DNA from: Microbacterium sp. VKM Ac-2870
GTDB lineage: Bacteria; Actinomycetota; Actinomycetes; Actinomycetales; Microbacteriaceae
Direction of reading: 5' to 3'
Length of the DNA stretch: 64,000 bases
Assembly: GCF_015350795.1 (NCBI RefSeq)
Contig: NZ_JADKSH010000002.1
Coordinates: forward strand, 124,001 to 188,000
The notes beneath the pieces are model-generated. The model searched no databases. It was not told where the DNA came from and saw only the letters and a program-made list of their open reading frames with translations. Shown piece by piece: positions 45,287 to 54,649 of the stretch (position 1 is its first letter; each line of letters opens with the position of its first letter). Made by a program: the position numbers and the translations under genes.

Positions 45287-47077
45287 CTAACCGACTCCGC
45301 AGGTAGCACCGACGACGGGGCTGCGCGCGGCATCCGCCGTGGGAGTCACGTAGGCCTGCGCGTCGGCGGCGGTCGTCGTGGCGTGGACGACGACGGTGAT
45401 CCCGGTCGATGCGCCGGGGGTGAGGTCGATGCCGAATGTGAGCACGCGTCTGCCCTCGTACATGCCTCCGGCAAACCCGGCGCCGTTCGTCGCCTGGGCC
45501 GAGACGAGCTCGAACCCCTCCGGCAGGTAGATGTTGCCGACGATCTCGGCGGAGCCGGGCGCCGAGCCGTAGATGCCGCCGCCGGTGATGTACTCGGGCA
45601 GTGCCGTGCCGGCGTCCGCCGGCGCCGTGCTGGTGAGGGTGAGCTGCAGCGTGAGCTGGCGGGATGCAACCTGGCCGGCCGGCTGGCACGACCCCCAGCC
45701 GAGCGAGACGTCGGGCTTCATGTAGTAGCTCATCTTCGAGCCGGTTCCATCGTTGAGGAAAACCCCGAATCGCGCCGTGTGCGCATCGGTCACCGGCAGT
45801 TGCCCCGCGATGACGCTGCCGTCGATGAGCTTCTGTTCCCTGGGGTCGGCGCTCCACGCGAGCAGTCGATGTTCTTCGCCCGCCCGGGTGAGCGCATCGA
45901 TGAGTCCGGATGCCGAGCCGCGTCCGTCTGCGAGAGCCTGGAAGACCGCGCCGGCGGCGCCGGCGAAGAACGCGTCCTGGTCGGTGGGCTTCGCGTAGCG
46001 CAGGTACACCTCGTTCAGCAGGAGCGGCACCGCGTTATCGGCGGTGAGCGTGTCGCCGGTAGGCAGTGCGACAGGTCCGGTCGTCTTCAGCAGGTACGAC
46101 AGCACCACGGGGTCGAGAGCGAGTACCCCGTCGACGTCCGTCCCCGTCTTCAGGCGGTACATCTCGCGCGCGATGGGTCCGTCCACGGAGAAATCGGGGA
46201 TCTGCGTCAGGTTCTGGAAGTACCGGGCGGGCTTGGTGTCGTAGATCTTCGTGACGTCATCGGGAAGAGCCACCACGGGGGTCTCGAAACCGCGGGGAAG
46301 CTCTCCGGAGGAGAGAGCACCGACGAGCGAGAGGCGTCCACTGTCGGTGCGTACGACCACGGCGGCGCCCGCGATGCCGCCGAGCGATCGCCACTCCGCG
46401 TTGTTCTGCACGAGGACGATGTAGGTTCGCGGACCGTTCTGGCCGAGCACGTCGGGCAGCAGCTGCGACGTGCGCGACAGGGTGTCGACGGCGGTGGAGA
46501 CCTGCGTGAACAGGTCATCCGCGCGGCCGACGGCGGCGCCCACGGCGCCGATCAGCGGCGCACGATCGATGTCGTGCACGGCGTTGGCCGCGTGCGCCGA
46601 AAGGGGCGCGGCCTTCTGCGCCGGCGCTGCCAAGCCCGCGAGAGCGGTCGTGTCGATGCGCCCGCCCACCGGGCGCAGGCTGTCGATCGAGACGCCCTGG
46701 GCGGCGGTGGCGAGGGGGAGAAGACTCTCGCGCAGCAGTTCGTCGGATGACGCAGCGACGGTGGCGAATGCTGCGAGCTGCGGGCCGATCCAGGGGGCGT
46801 GTTCGGCGAGTGCCCAGATCGGGTCGGACGTGAGGTCGTGGGCATCGGCGGCTTCTGCAGCCAGGCGCGCGAGCGTGGGCGCGGCCGACGACGGATCGGC
46901 GGCGAGCGCGGCGGTACTCGCCGCCGCATCGGTCTGGATGCGCTGCAGGTGTTGGTACGCCATGGCTCCGCGGGCGCCGATCCAGATCGTGGCGATGACG
47001 CCGAGTAGGAGCACGCTCGCCAACACCCAGGCGACGATGCGTCCTGCGGTCAGCGCCGGGCGAGGGAGGGTGCTCAC
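45287..47077 (-). CDS. DUF4012 exported or membrane protein
   Basis: A 596-residue protein with one N-terminal membrane helix (about residues 10-33) and a large extracytoplasmic DUF4012 domain. Family blocks are clear: VLVQNNAEWRSLGGIAGAA, PARYFQNLTQIPDF, and ALDPVVLSYLLKTTGPV. DUF4012 proteins are common in polysaccharide and surface-layer loci of actinobacteria; function is unknown. The start is GTG, with TAGGAT seven bases before it on the minus strand, so it is probably leaderless. Confidence 0.85.
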   Translation of the reverse strand: MSTLPRPALTAGRIVAWVLASVLLLGVIATIWIGARGAMAYQHLQRIQTDAAASTAALAADPSSAAPTLARLAAEAADAHDLTSDPIWALAEHAPWIGPQLAAFATVAASSDELLRESLLPLATAAQGVSIDSLRPVGGRIDTTALAGLAAPAQKAAPLSAHAANAVHDIDRAPLIGAVGAAVGRADDLFTQVSTAVDTLSRTSQLLPDVLGQNGPRTYIVLVQNNAEWRSLGGIAGAAVVVRTDSGRLSLVGALSSGELPRGFETPVVALPDDVTKIYDTKPARYFQNLTQIPDFSVDGPIAREMYRLKTGTDVDGVLALDPVVLSYLLKTTGPVALPTGDTLTADNAVPLLLNEVYLRYAKPTDQDAFFAGAAGAVFQALADGRGSASGLIDALTRAGEEHRLLAWSADPREQKLIDGSVIAGQLPVTDAHTARFGVFLNDGTGSKMSYYMKPDVSLGWGSCQPAGQVASRQLTLQLTLTSTAPADAGTALPEYITGGGIYGSAPGSAEIVGNIYLPEGFELVSAQATNGAGFAGGMYEGRRVLTFGIDLTPGASTGITVVVHATTTAADAQAYVTPTADAARSPVVGATCGVG

Positions 47078-47084
47078 GCCACCG

Positions 47085-47090
47085 ATCCTA
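47085..47090 (-). promoter_or_regulatory. -10 box for a leaderless transcript (DUF4012 gene)
   Basis: TAGGAT on the minus strand ends seven bases before the GTG at 47077; it sits in the 16-base gap after the upstream gene. Confidence 0.45.
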
Positions 47091-47093
47091 CGG

Positions 47094-48215
47094 TCAGACC
47101 GACGGCATGCTGACGCGTGCGCGCTCCCAGCGGTCGCCGCCCGAGAGCTGTGCCTCCTCTGCGGCGCTCGCCGCGGCCGCGATCAGATCGTCGAGGTCGT
47201 AGCCGATGCGCGAGACACTCGCCCATCCGATGCTTGCCGACAGCCGCACGGCGATCGACTGGTCGCTCGAGACGGTGGCGACGCGTTCGAGCAACGTGCG
47301 CAGCAGAGGGCGGACGGCCGCTTCATGGCGCGGGAGCAACACGAGCATGCGTGCGGGCTCGACACGGTCGAGGTCGGCTTCGGCAGGAAAGACCGCTGAG
47401 ACATCAGAGGCGAAACGGTCGAGTACGTGGCTGAAGGCCAGGGTGCTCGATGCCTCGCGCAGTGCGCCGGGGTCGTCGAGCCGCACGTCGAGCAGCGACC
47501 ACCAGGCATCGTCGAAGCGTTCGGCCCGCTCCAAGCGGTCGCGCGCGATGGTGCGAAACCCGGCGACCGACGCGCGCGTCGCGGCGGGAATCTCGGCACG
47601 GGCGAGCAGCAACAGCGTCGTCAAGGCACTCATCAAGGTGATGGCCACCACCACGGGGGTGTAGTCCTGGGCCGCCGGGATGTTGCCCAGCAGACGCATC
47701 CGGTCGTCGACGAAATCCGTGCTCAACCAGACGAGGGCGAACACGCTGACCAGCCCGGACGACAAGGCCAGGGGGACGATCGCGGCACGCGGGGCATGAC
47801 GCATGCCGACGAGTTCGAACGCCGTCACCGCGGAGATCGCGGCGAACAGCACCAGCTCGCCGGTGCTCACGGCATCGTCCACGGAGGTCCCGTCGGTGAG
47901 GGCGAGCGTGATGATGAGCAGCGCCGACAGCGCGATCGTCGGCACCAGGAGCACCTGTCGGCGGCCCCTGCGCACCCCGATTCCCACCCAGACCATCCCG
48001 AGGGCCAGGAACATCAGGCCGTCGCCGATCGCGTCCAGCCAAGGAGCGTCTCCCGGCCCGGTGCCGGCTTGGACATAGGTTGACGCCATCGCCGCGATGA
48101 ATGCGGCCGACCATATCGCCGTCTCGCGTGAGGGTCGCTGCAGAAAACCGAGCCCGATGAAGATGGCGGTGCACATCGTGGTCAGGGCGATCATGATCGT
48201 GGGGATGCCGGTCAT
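47094..48215 (-). CDS. Membrane protein with degenerate GGDEF-like domain
   Basis: A 373-residue protein with about seven hydrophobic helices (residues 1-205) and a cytoplasmic domain. The domain has the general order of a diguanylate cyclase: an ARMLVLLP strand where GG(D/E)EF would precede, then LSASIGWASVSRIGYDLDDLIAAAASAAEEAQLSGGDRW, which mimics the C-terminal SIGIA...DLL..AD.ALY.AK..GR block. The catalytic GGDEF is absent, so it should not make c-di-GMP. The ATG overlaps the stop of the histidine kinase gene (ATGA), coupling them, and GGAGGAGGA is upstream. It might act as a sensor or scaffold for the kinases (inference). Confidence 0.7.
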   Translation of the reverse strand: MTGIPTIMIALTTMCTAIFIGLGFLQRPSRETAIWSAAFIAAMASTYVQAGTGPGDAPWLDAIGDGLMFLALGMVWVGIGVRRGRRQVLLVPTIALSALLIITLALTDGTSVDDAVSTGELVLFAAISAVTAFELVGMRHAPRAAIVPLALSSGLVSVFALVWLSTDFVDDRMRLLGNIPAAQDYTPVVVAITLMSALTTLLLLARAEIPAATRASVAGFRTIARDRLERAERFDDAWWSLLDVRLDDPGALREASSTLAFSHVLDRFASDVSAVFPAEADLDRVEPARMLVLLPRHEAAVRPLLRTLLERVATVSSDQSIAVRLSASIGWASVSRIGYDLDDLIAAAASAAEEAQLSGGDRWERARVSMPSV

Positions 48216-49867
48216 GTGTCTCCTCCTCCGAGGTGTTCGCGGTGGGCCCGCGTCAGCGGTAGGCGCAGGGTCACCGTCGTCCCGGTGCCGAGTTCGCTTT
48301 CCAGCGCGATGGTGCCGTTGTTGGCTTCGACGATCTTGCGCGCGATCGACATGCCCAGGCCCGTGCCGGCGATGCCGCTGGCAGTAGCGCTGCGAGCACG
48401 GAAGTAGGGAACGAACACTTTGTCCACGTCGCCCGGTGCGATCCCGATGCCGGAGTCGGTGACGCGGAGGACGGCCCGATCGCCGTCGCGTGCGGCATCC
48501 ACGTCGACGAAGCCGCCGCGCGGGGTGTACTTGATCGCGTTGCTGATGAGGTTGTCGACGACCTGGCGCATACCGAACCCGTCACCGCTGACGGGCAACT
48601 CGTCGCTGATGTGTACGCGCAGGGTGATGTCGGATGCGGCGGCCGCCGGGGCGAACGCGTCGGTGGTGGCTCCGGCAACTGCCGACAGATCGAACTCGTC
48701 GGCCGCCTCGATGGTTCGGTGCGAGTCGAGGAGGGACCTGGTGAGGGCGAGCATCCGTTGCGCCGCGCCTTCGATCACCGCCGCGTGTTCGCGCTGTCCA
48801 GGTGTCAGATCGGGTCTGTCGAGCAGCAGATCTGTGTGTCCGACGATGACCGTGAGCGGGTTTCGCAGTTCGTGCGACACCGCACTGGTCGTGGCCCGTT
48901 GCTCCCGACGTTCGAGCTCGGTGTCGGTTACGTCGTCGAGTTGAATGATCGCCACGGTGGCGTCGTCGCCCGTCTCTGTGCGCACCGAGCGGCCACGGAT
49001 CGACATCGACAGCGCACGCCAGTCGCCGCCCGCGTCGTAGATCCAGATCAGCTCGCGGTCGACCCGCTCGCCCCGCGCGGCCCGCGCGGTGGAGGTCATG
49101 TCGCGGGGGAGGGCGCGCCCGCGGTATCCGTCGTATTCGACGGCACGAGGCGGATGCCGGTAGTCGTCGTTGTCGTAGGCGTACAACCGGCGGTACGCAG
49201 CATTGGCCAGGTCGATCTCGCCGCGGTCGTCCACGCGGGCCAGAGCGGTGCTGATGGTGTCGAACAGCCCGTTGGCCCGGTCTTCGTGGGCGCTCATGCG
49301 CGAGACGGCGCGGTCCAGCTGGCGGGACTGGCGTTGAATGAGCAGCCGAAAGGCGCGCGTGCGACGAGCGCCCTGGTTCATCGCGATGCCGAGGAATCCG
49401 AGACCGAGGAGGACGATCATCGTTTCCAGCGGAGAGGTCAGGGGAGCGCCGGGCACCCACCAGCGAGACAGCTGAAGAGCGAAGACGAGCGCGAGCGCAG
49501 ACACCACGGCTGCCATGGAGTAGTAGGTCGCCAGCCATGCCACCGGGATGACCCACAGATAGCCGAGCGTCTGATCCGCCAGAGACAGCACACCGATCGC
49601 GACGGTGTCGACGAAAGGAAGGACGACCACGAGGTCACGGTGGCGTGCCCACGGCATGACTATGGCGAAGGTCGTCGTCAGGCAGATCAGCGCCAGACCG
49701 CCGAGGAGGGGCAAGCGGTCGAACAGCTGCGGATCGAGGAGTGCGACGCCGAGGGCGACCGCCACTGTGCTGAACCCGACGACGAGTTGCCACTGCCAGA
49801 CGGACCTGACGACGGTGCCGATCAGTTGGCTGTCGGCCCATCGGCTTTCGGCGCGGGGGGTGGTCAT
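48212..49867 (-). CDS. Membrane histidine kinase with PAS-like domain
   Basis: A 551-residue sensor kinase. Six or so helices fill residues 20-170; a PAS-like domain follows (about 195-315, GLFDTISTALARVDDRGEIDLANAAYRRLY). The HisKA dimerisation segment has the phospho-acceptor His332 in SAVSHELRNPLTV. The ATPase domain has the N box (VDNLISNAIKYTP), G1 (DSGIGIAP) and G2 (GTGLGMSIA). The gene is preceded by GAGGA and lies 18 bases after the second kinase; its stop overlaps the start of the degenerate GGDEF gene. Confidence 0.92.
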   Translation of the reverse strand: MTTPRAESRWADSQLIGTVVRSVWQWQLVVGFSTVAVALGVALLDPQLFDRLPLLGGLALICLTTTFAIVMPWARHRDLVVVLPFVDTVAIGVLSLADQTLGYLWVIPVAWLATYYSMAAVVSALALVFALQLSRWWVPGAPLTSPLETMIVLLGLGFLGIAMNQGARRTRAFRLLIQRQSRQLDRAVSRMSAHEDRANGLFDTISTALARVDDRGEIDLANAAYRRLYAYDNDDYRHPPRAVEYDGYRGRALPRDMTSTARAARGERVDRELIWIYDAGGDWRALSMSIRGRSVRTETGDDATVAIIQLDDVTDTELERREQRATTSAVSHELRNPLTVIVGHTDLLLDRPDLTPGQREHAAVIEGAAQRMLALTRSLLDSHRTIEAADEFDLSAVAGATTDAFAPAAAASDITLRVHISDELPVSGDGFGMRQVVDNLISNAIKYTPRGGFVDVDAARDGDRAVLRVTDSGIGIAPGDVDKVFVPYFRARSATASGIAGTGLGMSIARKIVEANNGTIALESELGTGTTVTLRLPLTRAHREHLGGGDT

Positions 49868-49885
49868 GGTTCCTCTATCGGCAGT

Positions 49886-51601
49886 CTATTGACCGCCCTC
49901 CGCGCTTTCGCCCCCCTCGCTCGACGCGTCCGCGCGGGGGAGCAGCAGCGTCGCTTTGGTACCGAGGCCGGGGAGCGATACGAGCATGACCTCGCCATCG
50001 TTGCGGCGCGCGAGCATGCGGGCGATGGGCAGGCCGAGCCCGGTGCCGGCCATCGCACGTACCTCCGATTGGGCGCCGCGGTAGAAGAGGTCGAAGGCCT
50101 GCAGCAGACCGTCTGAGCCGATTCCCGGCCCGGTGTCGCTGACCGTGATCATCACGTCGTCCGCGACATCGGTCGTTTCGATGTGGATGCTGCCGCCGTC
50201 GGGAGTGAACTTGACCGCGTTGGAGATGAGGTTGCCGAGGGCGCGCGCGGCGTCGTCGCGGTCTGCGATCACGATCAGTTCGCCGATCGGGGCGATAGTG
50301 AGAGTGAGCGCACGGGCGGTGGCCGCCTCGATGTGACGGCTGACGGCGGTGGCGACAAGTTCGGATGCCGCGACCTCGACGGGCCGCGGCTGTTCGGCTT
50401 CGGTGCGACTGAAGGCGAGCAGGTCGTCGAGCATGCCGGCGAGACGGCTGGTGTTGCGGTGGATGGCGTCGACCCATGCTGCGCCCTCAGCCGAAAGGCC
50501 GCCGCTGTCGGACAGCAGTTCGCTGTAGCCGGCGATGATCGTGACGGGCGTGCGCAGTTCATGGCTCGTGGTGGAGAGGAAATCCTGCCGTTGGCGTTCG
50601 AGGTCGTAGCGCACCTGCAGGGTCGCCGTCGTCGCACGCGCGGCTTCCGCGCCGGCTTCGGCTGAGTCGAGCGCGGTGCGCGCGTTGGCGAGCGACTCGT
50701 TGCGCTCGGTGGTCGATATCACCGTGAAGATGCCGACCGCCGCAAGGAAGACCGCGACCGTCACCGCGAGCTCGATCACGCTGATGCGCGTCGGCGTGAA
50801 GATACGCACGCTCAGGCGGGTGAGCAGAACCGTCAGGACAGCAACGGTCAGTGCTTGTACGTGCGCATACCGCGGCGGAAAGCGGAGGGTCACCCATGCC
50901 AGCGGCACGAACACCAGGAACGCGAGCGGCAACTCGGTGAGTGGGCCGAGACCGGCCGCGAGGGCGACGGTCATCGCGATGAGTTGCGCGACGATCTCGC
51001 TGGCGGCGGGCCGGGGTTGCGGTTGCGCGTCGAAGAGCATCAGCGGCACGATCAGCAGCACCGCGGAGAAGTGCGAGGCGCCGGTGATCAGCGCCGACGA
51101 GACGGGTTCGCCGTTGGCGAGCACGACATTGATGAGTGCGACGGTCAGCGCGAAGATGACGCTGGACACCGCGGTCCACATCACGAATCGCACCGCGTCG
51201 TTGGTCGTGCGCAGGCGCGCGTCGTGCCCGCGCATCAGCAACCACGACAGCAGCGTGACCTCCATCGCATTCGCCGCGCCGTACAGGCCACTGATGTCGA
51301 TCGGGCGTCCCGCGACGAGGTTTCCCAGGGCGGTGATCACCAGCACCAGGGCGATCGCGAGAGGGCGCTGTCGCTCGCGTGCTCGCAGCACGAATGCGGC
51401 GGAGACTCCGGCCGCTGGCCACCAGAGGGCCACGGGCAGTGTCGGCATCACGTAGGCGATCGAGACGATGGACAGTACGAAGATCAGTGTCGTCGCGCCG
51501 CCCCAGAAGGCGATCGCGCGCCAGAGGCGGTCGCGGGGAGGGCGCGCGGGGAGTTCGTCCCCTCGTTCGTAGGCGGAGTTTTCCACCCCGGGCTCTCTCA
51601 T
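49886..51601 (-). CDS. Membrane histidine kinase with MASE1-like sensor
   Basis: A 571-residue sensor kinase. About eight helices (residues 25-300) resemble the MASE1 integral sensor domain, beginning with RLWRAIAFWGGATTLIF and including LPVALWWPAAGVSAAFVL. A short coiled-coil linker is followed by His347 in STTSHELRTPVTI, then the N box (LGNLISNAVKFTP), G1 (DTGPGIG) and G2 (GTGLGLPIA). It is the promoter-proximal gene of the minus-strand kinase run. TAGCGT lies six bases before the ATG (leaderless). It is divergent from the lone receiver gene, with 78 bases between them. Confidence 0.92.
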   Translation of the reverse strand: MREPGVENSAYERGDELPARPPRDRLWRAIAFWGGATTLIFVLSIVSIAYVMPTLPVALWWPAAGVSAAFVLRARERQRPLAIALVLVITALGNLVAGRPIDISGLYGAANAMEVTLLSWLLMRGHDARLRTTNDAVRFVMWTAVSSVIFALTVALINVVLANGEPVSSALITGASHFSAVLLIVPLMLFDAQPQPRPAASEIVAQLIAMTVALAAGLGPLTELPLAFLVFVPLAWVTLRFPPRYAHVQALTVAVLTVLLTRLSVRIFTPTRISVIELAVTVAVFLAAVGIFTVISTTERNESLANARTALDSAEAGAEAARATTATLQVRYDLERQRQDFLSTTSHELRTPVTIIAGYSELLSDSGGLSAEGAAWVDAIHRNTSRLAGMLDDLLAFSRTEAEQPRPVEVAASELVATAVSRHIEAATARALTLTIAPIGELIVIADRDDAARALGNLISNAVKFTPDGGSIHIETTDVADDVMITVSDTGPGIGSDGLLQAFDLFYRGAQSEVRAMAGTGLGLPIARMLARRNDGEVMLVSLPGLGTKATLLLPRADASSEGGESAEGGQ

Positions 51602-51607
51602 ACGAGT

Positions 51608-51613
51608 ACGCTA
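51608..51613 (-). promoter_or_regulatory. -10 box for a leaderless transcript (MASE1 kinase)
   Basis: TAGCGT on the minus strand is followed by six bases and the ATG at 51601. Confidence 0.5.
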
Positions 51614-51679
51614 ATGGCAATCGAGGGGAATCTAGATAGGCTAGTTATTCGAGGGGTTGAGTCTGTGGAGGCCGCACCC

Positions 51680-52045
51680 ATGGCGCATGTGCTCGTGGTC
51701 GACGACGACCCGGACGTCGCTGAGCTCGTTCGTACGGTGCTCTCGATCGCGGGTCACTCGGTGCAGGTCGAGGGCGACGGACAACGCGGCATCGCTGCGG
51801 CATCTGCGCTGCACCCCGACCTGATCGTGCTCGACTGGATGATGCCTGGCATGACCGGAATCGACGTCTGCCGTGCGCTCCGTCAAAACCCGAGTTTCGA
51901 CGACACCCGCATCATCATGCTGACCGCGAAGTCGACGCAGAGCGACATCGACGCCGCCCGCGGGGCCGGGGCGGATGACTACGTGCTGAAGCCGTTCGCG
52001 CCGCGTGAGCTACGCCGCCGCGTCGCCGAGCTGCTGGCTTCCTGA
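51680..52045 (+). CDS. Single-domain response regulator (CheY-like)
   Basis: A 121-residue lone receiver domain: the acidic pocket VVDDDPD (residues 6-12), phospho-acceptor Asp52 in VLDWMMPG, and the Lys in LKPF. There is no output domain. Such proteins act by protein-protein contact or as phosphorelay intermediates. TGGAGG at 51666-51671 supports the ATG at 51680; an in-frame GTG at 51665 would add five residues. It is transcribed divergently from the MASE1 kinase, its likely partner. Confidence 0.9.
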   Translation: MAHVLVVDDDPDVAELVRTVLSIAGHSVQVEGDGQRGIAAASALHPDLIVLDWMMPGMTGIDVCRALRQNPSFDDTRIIMLTAKSTQSDIDAARGAGADDYVLKPFAPRELRRRVAELLAS

Positions 52046-52071
52046 CGCCCACGCGCGGCCCGCGCGCGGGC

Positions 52072-52986
52072 TCAGCCGGGGATGTCGATGAGCTTTGAGC
52101 CCGCCCAGAGGGTGAGGCTCGTTCCGGACTGCGCGGAGGTGGCATCCAGTGCGAGCGGGCCGGCCGTATCAGCCGTCGTGATGCAGTCGATGTCGGTGGC
52201 GGCGGTCGCGTAGTCGGAGATGCGGATGCCGGTGCACGCCGCATCCGCGCGGGCGACGTAGACATGACCCGACGCGACGGCGACCGCGCGCGCGTCGGGC
52301 GTCAGCGTCGTCCAGTTCTGACCGTCGAGACGGTACGCGGTGCCGTCGCAGATCACCGCGGTCACGCCCGAGCCGGAGCGCAGCCCCCAGGGCGTAGCGC
52401 AGGGCGCGGCGATCTTCTTGCCGTCGACGACCACGGCGCGCTCGCCGGGGAGGGTGTACGTGTCGACGGCGAAGATGTCGGGGTATGGCTCCCAGAACTG
52501 TCCGTCGGTGTAGGTGCGCAGCGTGGTCCGGGCGCAGTCGGAGCCCATGTCGGCGACGGCGGTGGCATTGCGTCCGCCGAAAGAGGTGAGGCTCTGCAGC
52601 TGGGCGATGCCTTTGGAGGTCGGGGTGACGCTCTGCCAGGTGCTGCCACCGTCGCTCGATCGCTCGATGAGGGGCGCGATGCCGCCGCAGACGCCGGCGG
52701 TGCCGCGCCAGGTGGCCTCGGACCCGACCGACAGAAAGCGCTCTGACGCGCCGGGGGCCGGAGCGGCGGAGGGAGTGGAGGTGGGGGAAGAAGGAGGTGC
52801 GGGGCTGCGCGGCGCGTAGCTGAAGGTGGGCGCGGGGCCGACCGTCGCGTCGGGATCGCTGGACCCGCGTCCCTGCCGGAGGGCCTCTATGCTCAGCGCC
52901 GCCACCGCCACCACGAGAACGATGAGTCCGATCGCAATGAGGGTCACGCCGCCCCGTGACGCGGCAAAGCTGCGTTGACGGGGCAC
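52072..52986 (-). CDS. Membrane-anchored Asp-box (BNR-like) protein
   Basis: A 304-residue protein with one N-terminal membrane helix (about residues 14-36), a Pro/Ser/Ala linker, and an extracytoplasmic domain with at least one Asp-box (SSDGGSTW, near residue 110), as found in beta-propeller and sialidase-like folds. Two cysteine pairs suggest disulfides. The function is unknown. The GTG start is three bases after the stop of the Wzz/kinase gene and has AAGGAG ahead of it, so the two are co-translated. A role in polysaccharide assembly is inferred from that coupling. Confidence 0.75.
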   Translation of the reverse strand: MPRQRSFAASRGGVTLIAIGLIVLVVAVAALSIEALRQGRGSSDPDATVGPAPTFSYAPRSPAPPSSPTSTPSAAPAPGASERFLSVGSEATWRGTAGVCGGIAPLIERSSDGGSTWQSVTPTSKGIAQLQSLTSFGGRNATAVADMGSDCARTTLRTYTDGQFWEPYPDIFAVDTYTLPGERAVVVDGKKIAAPCATPWGLRSGSGVTAVICDGTAYRLDGQNWTTLTPDARAVAVASGHVYVARADAACTGIRISDYATAATDIDCITTADTAGPLALDATSAQSGTSLTLWAGSKLIDIPG

Positions 52987-52989
52987 GGC

Positions 52990-54507
52990 TCAGCTCTCCT
53001 TGTCGCCCCCGCGCACGTCGCGTCGGGAGTCGAATCCCAGCTCGTCGAGCGTGGGGGCGTGGGGCACGGTCGCGATCGGAGTGGTGCGGCCGCGACGCTT
53101 CTTGTCGCTGCGGCTCGCCTTCGTCTTCGTGGTGGCCGCCTCGCGGTATCCGTAGCCGTAGCCGTACCCGTATCCGTAGGCAGAGTAATAGGAGTCGGGG
53201 CCGCGGGTCGGCACCATCGACATGACGAATCCGGCGAGTTTGGCGCCGACGGTGTTGAGCGCCTCGGTTGCGCCGGTCAGCTGGTGCTTGCTGGTGCGGC
53301 CGGCCGAGATGATCAGCAGCGCGCCGCTGGTGACGCGCGCGAGGATGGCGGCGTCGGTGACGGGCAGCAGCGGCGGTGCGTCGCAGAGCACGACGTCGAA
53401 GTCCTTCTCGAGCATCTCGAGCAGGGTGTTCATCTGGCGCGAGCCGAGCAACTCGCTGGGGTTCGGCGGGATCTTGCCGGCGGGCAGCACGTAGAGGCTG
53501 CGCCCGCCCCAGGGGAGCATGACCTCGCCGACCTTCGCCCGGCCGATGAGCACGTCGGTGAGACCGGCGCCGCCTTCCATGCCGAGGTATTCGGCGACCT
53601 TGGGCTTGCGAAGGTCGGTATCGAGCAGGGCGACGCGCTTGCCGGCGTCGGCGAGGGCGATGGCGAGGTTGATCGTCGTTGTCGACTTGCCCTCGCTGGG
53701 GATCGAGCTGGTGATGACGAAGCTGGACCGGCCGCCCATGTCGAGGAACTGCAGGTTGGTGCGCAGGGCCCGGAACGACTCGGCCCGAGGGCTCAGCGGA
53801 TCGGCGTGCACGATGAGCGGACGCTCTTTGGCCTTCGTGTCGTAGGCGATCGCGCCGATGCCGGGAGAGCCGGTGATCTGCTCGGCCTCGCGGGGCGTGC
53901 GCACCCGGTTGTCGAGAGTGGTGCGCAGAACCGCCACGCCGATGCCGAGGGCGAGGCCGACGAGCACGCCGAGGGCGAGGTTCAGCGGCACGTTGGGGCT
54001 CGACGGCTTCAGCGCGGGCTGCGCGTCGCTGACGCGGCTGAGGCGGATGGCGCTGGCCCCGCTGTTGCTCTCGGGCTCGAGCTGCGGCACGGCGGAGGCG
54101 AGGCTCGCCGCGATCGCGTTGGCGATCTTGGCCGCCTGCACGGCGTCGGGGTCGGAGACCGTGATGGTGATGAGCGTGGAGTTGAGAGCGGCCGACGCCT
54201 TGACGTCCTTCGCGAGGTCTTCGGCGGTGCGGGCGAGACCGAGGTCGGCGATCACCGGGTTCAGCACGACGGGCGTCGTGGTGAGTCCCACGTAGGTGTT
54301 GATGCGCGCCTGTGCGAACGACGATCCCTGCTGCAGTTCCTGGGCCGTATTGCCCGACTGCGTGGAGACGAAAACCGTGCTCGCGGACTCGTAGATCGGG
54401 GTCCTCGTGAGGGAGTACCCCGCCGCCGCGCCGAGTCCCAGCAGGGTCAGCACGACGATCACGAGCCAGTTCTTGCGGAGGATGCGGATGTAGTCGCTGA
54501 GCTCCAT
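52990..54507 (-). CDS. Wzz-type polysaccharide co-polymerase fused to BY-kinase
   Basis: A 505-residue protein. The Wzz domain with its first membrane helix is at the start (SDYIRILRKNWLVIVVLTLLG) and a second helix lies near residue 180-200. The cytoplasmic bacterial tyrosine kinase follows with Walker A (IPSEGKSTTTINLA, about 265-278), Walker A' (ALLDTDLRKP) and Walker B (VVLCDAPPLL). A tyrosine cluster at residues 439-455 (YYSAYGYGYG...) is the autophosphorylation tail. Such proteins set capsule or exopolysaccharide chain length and export. The ATG at 54507 has GAGAGG ahead of it; a 66-residue longer frame is not family-like. The partner phosphatase may be the gene at 56324. Confidence 0.94.
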   Translation of the reverse strand: MELSDYIRILRKNWLVIVVLTLLGLGAAAGYSLTRTPIYESASTVFVSTQSGNTAQELQQGSSFAQARINTYVGLTTTPVVLNPVIADLGLARTAEDLAKDVKASAALNSTLITITVSDPDAVQAAKIANAIAASLASAVPQLEPESNSGASAIRLSRVSDAQPALKPSSPNVPLNLALGVLVGLALGIGVAVLRTTLDNRVRTPREAEQITGSPGIGAIAYDTKAKERPLIVHADPLSPRAESFRALRTNLQFLDMGGRSSFVITSSIPSEGKSTTTINLAIALADAGKRVALLDTDLRKPKVAEYLGMEGGAGLTDVLIGRAKVGEVMLPWGGRSLYVLPAGKIPPNPSELLGSRQMNTLLEMLEKDFDVVLCDAPPLLPVTDAAILARVTSGALLIISAGRTSKHQLTGATEALNTVGAKLAGFVMSMVPTRGPDSYYSAYGYGYGYGYGYREAATTKTKASRSDKKRRGRTTPIATVPHAPTLDELGFDSRRDVRGGDKES

Positions 54508-54649
54508 GGTGCCTCTCGAAGACGCGCTGCCAGCCAGGAGGGGGGTTGCAAGGCCGGGACGATCGGACTCAGTCTGCCATAGCGGATGTTTCGGGCCGGT
54601 GTCCGGGCGGCAACACGTGCGTGTGCAGCCGCACCGCGTGTTCTCGCGC

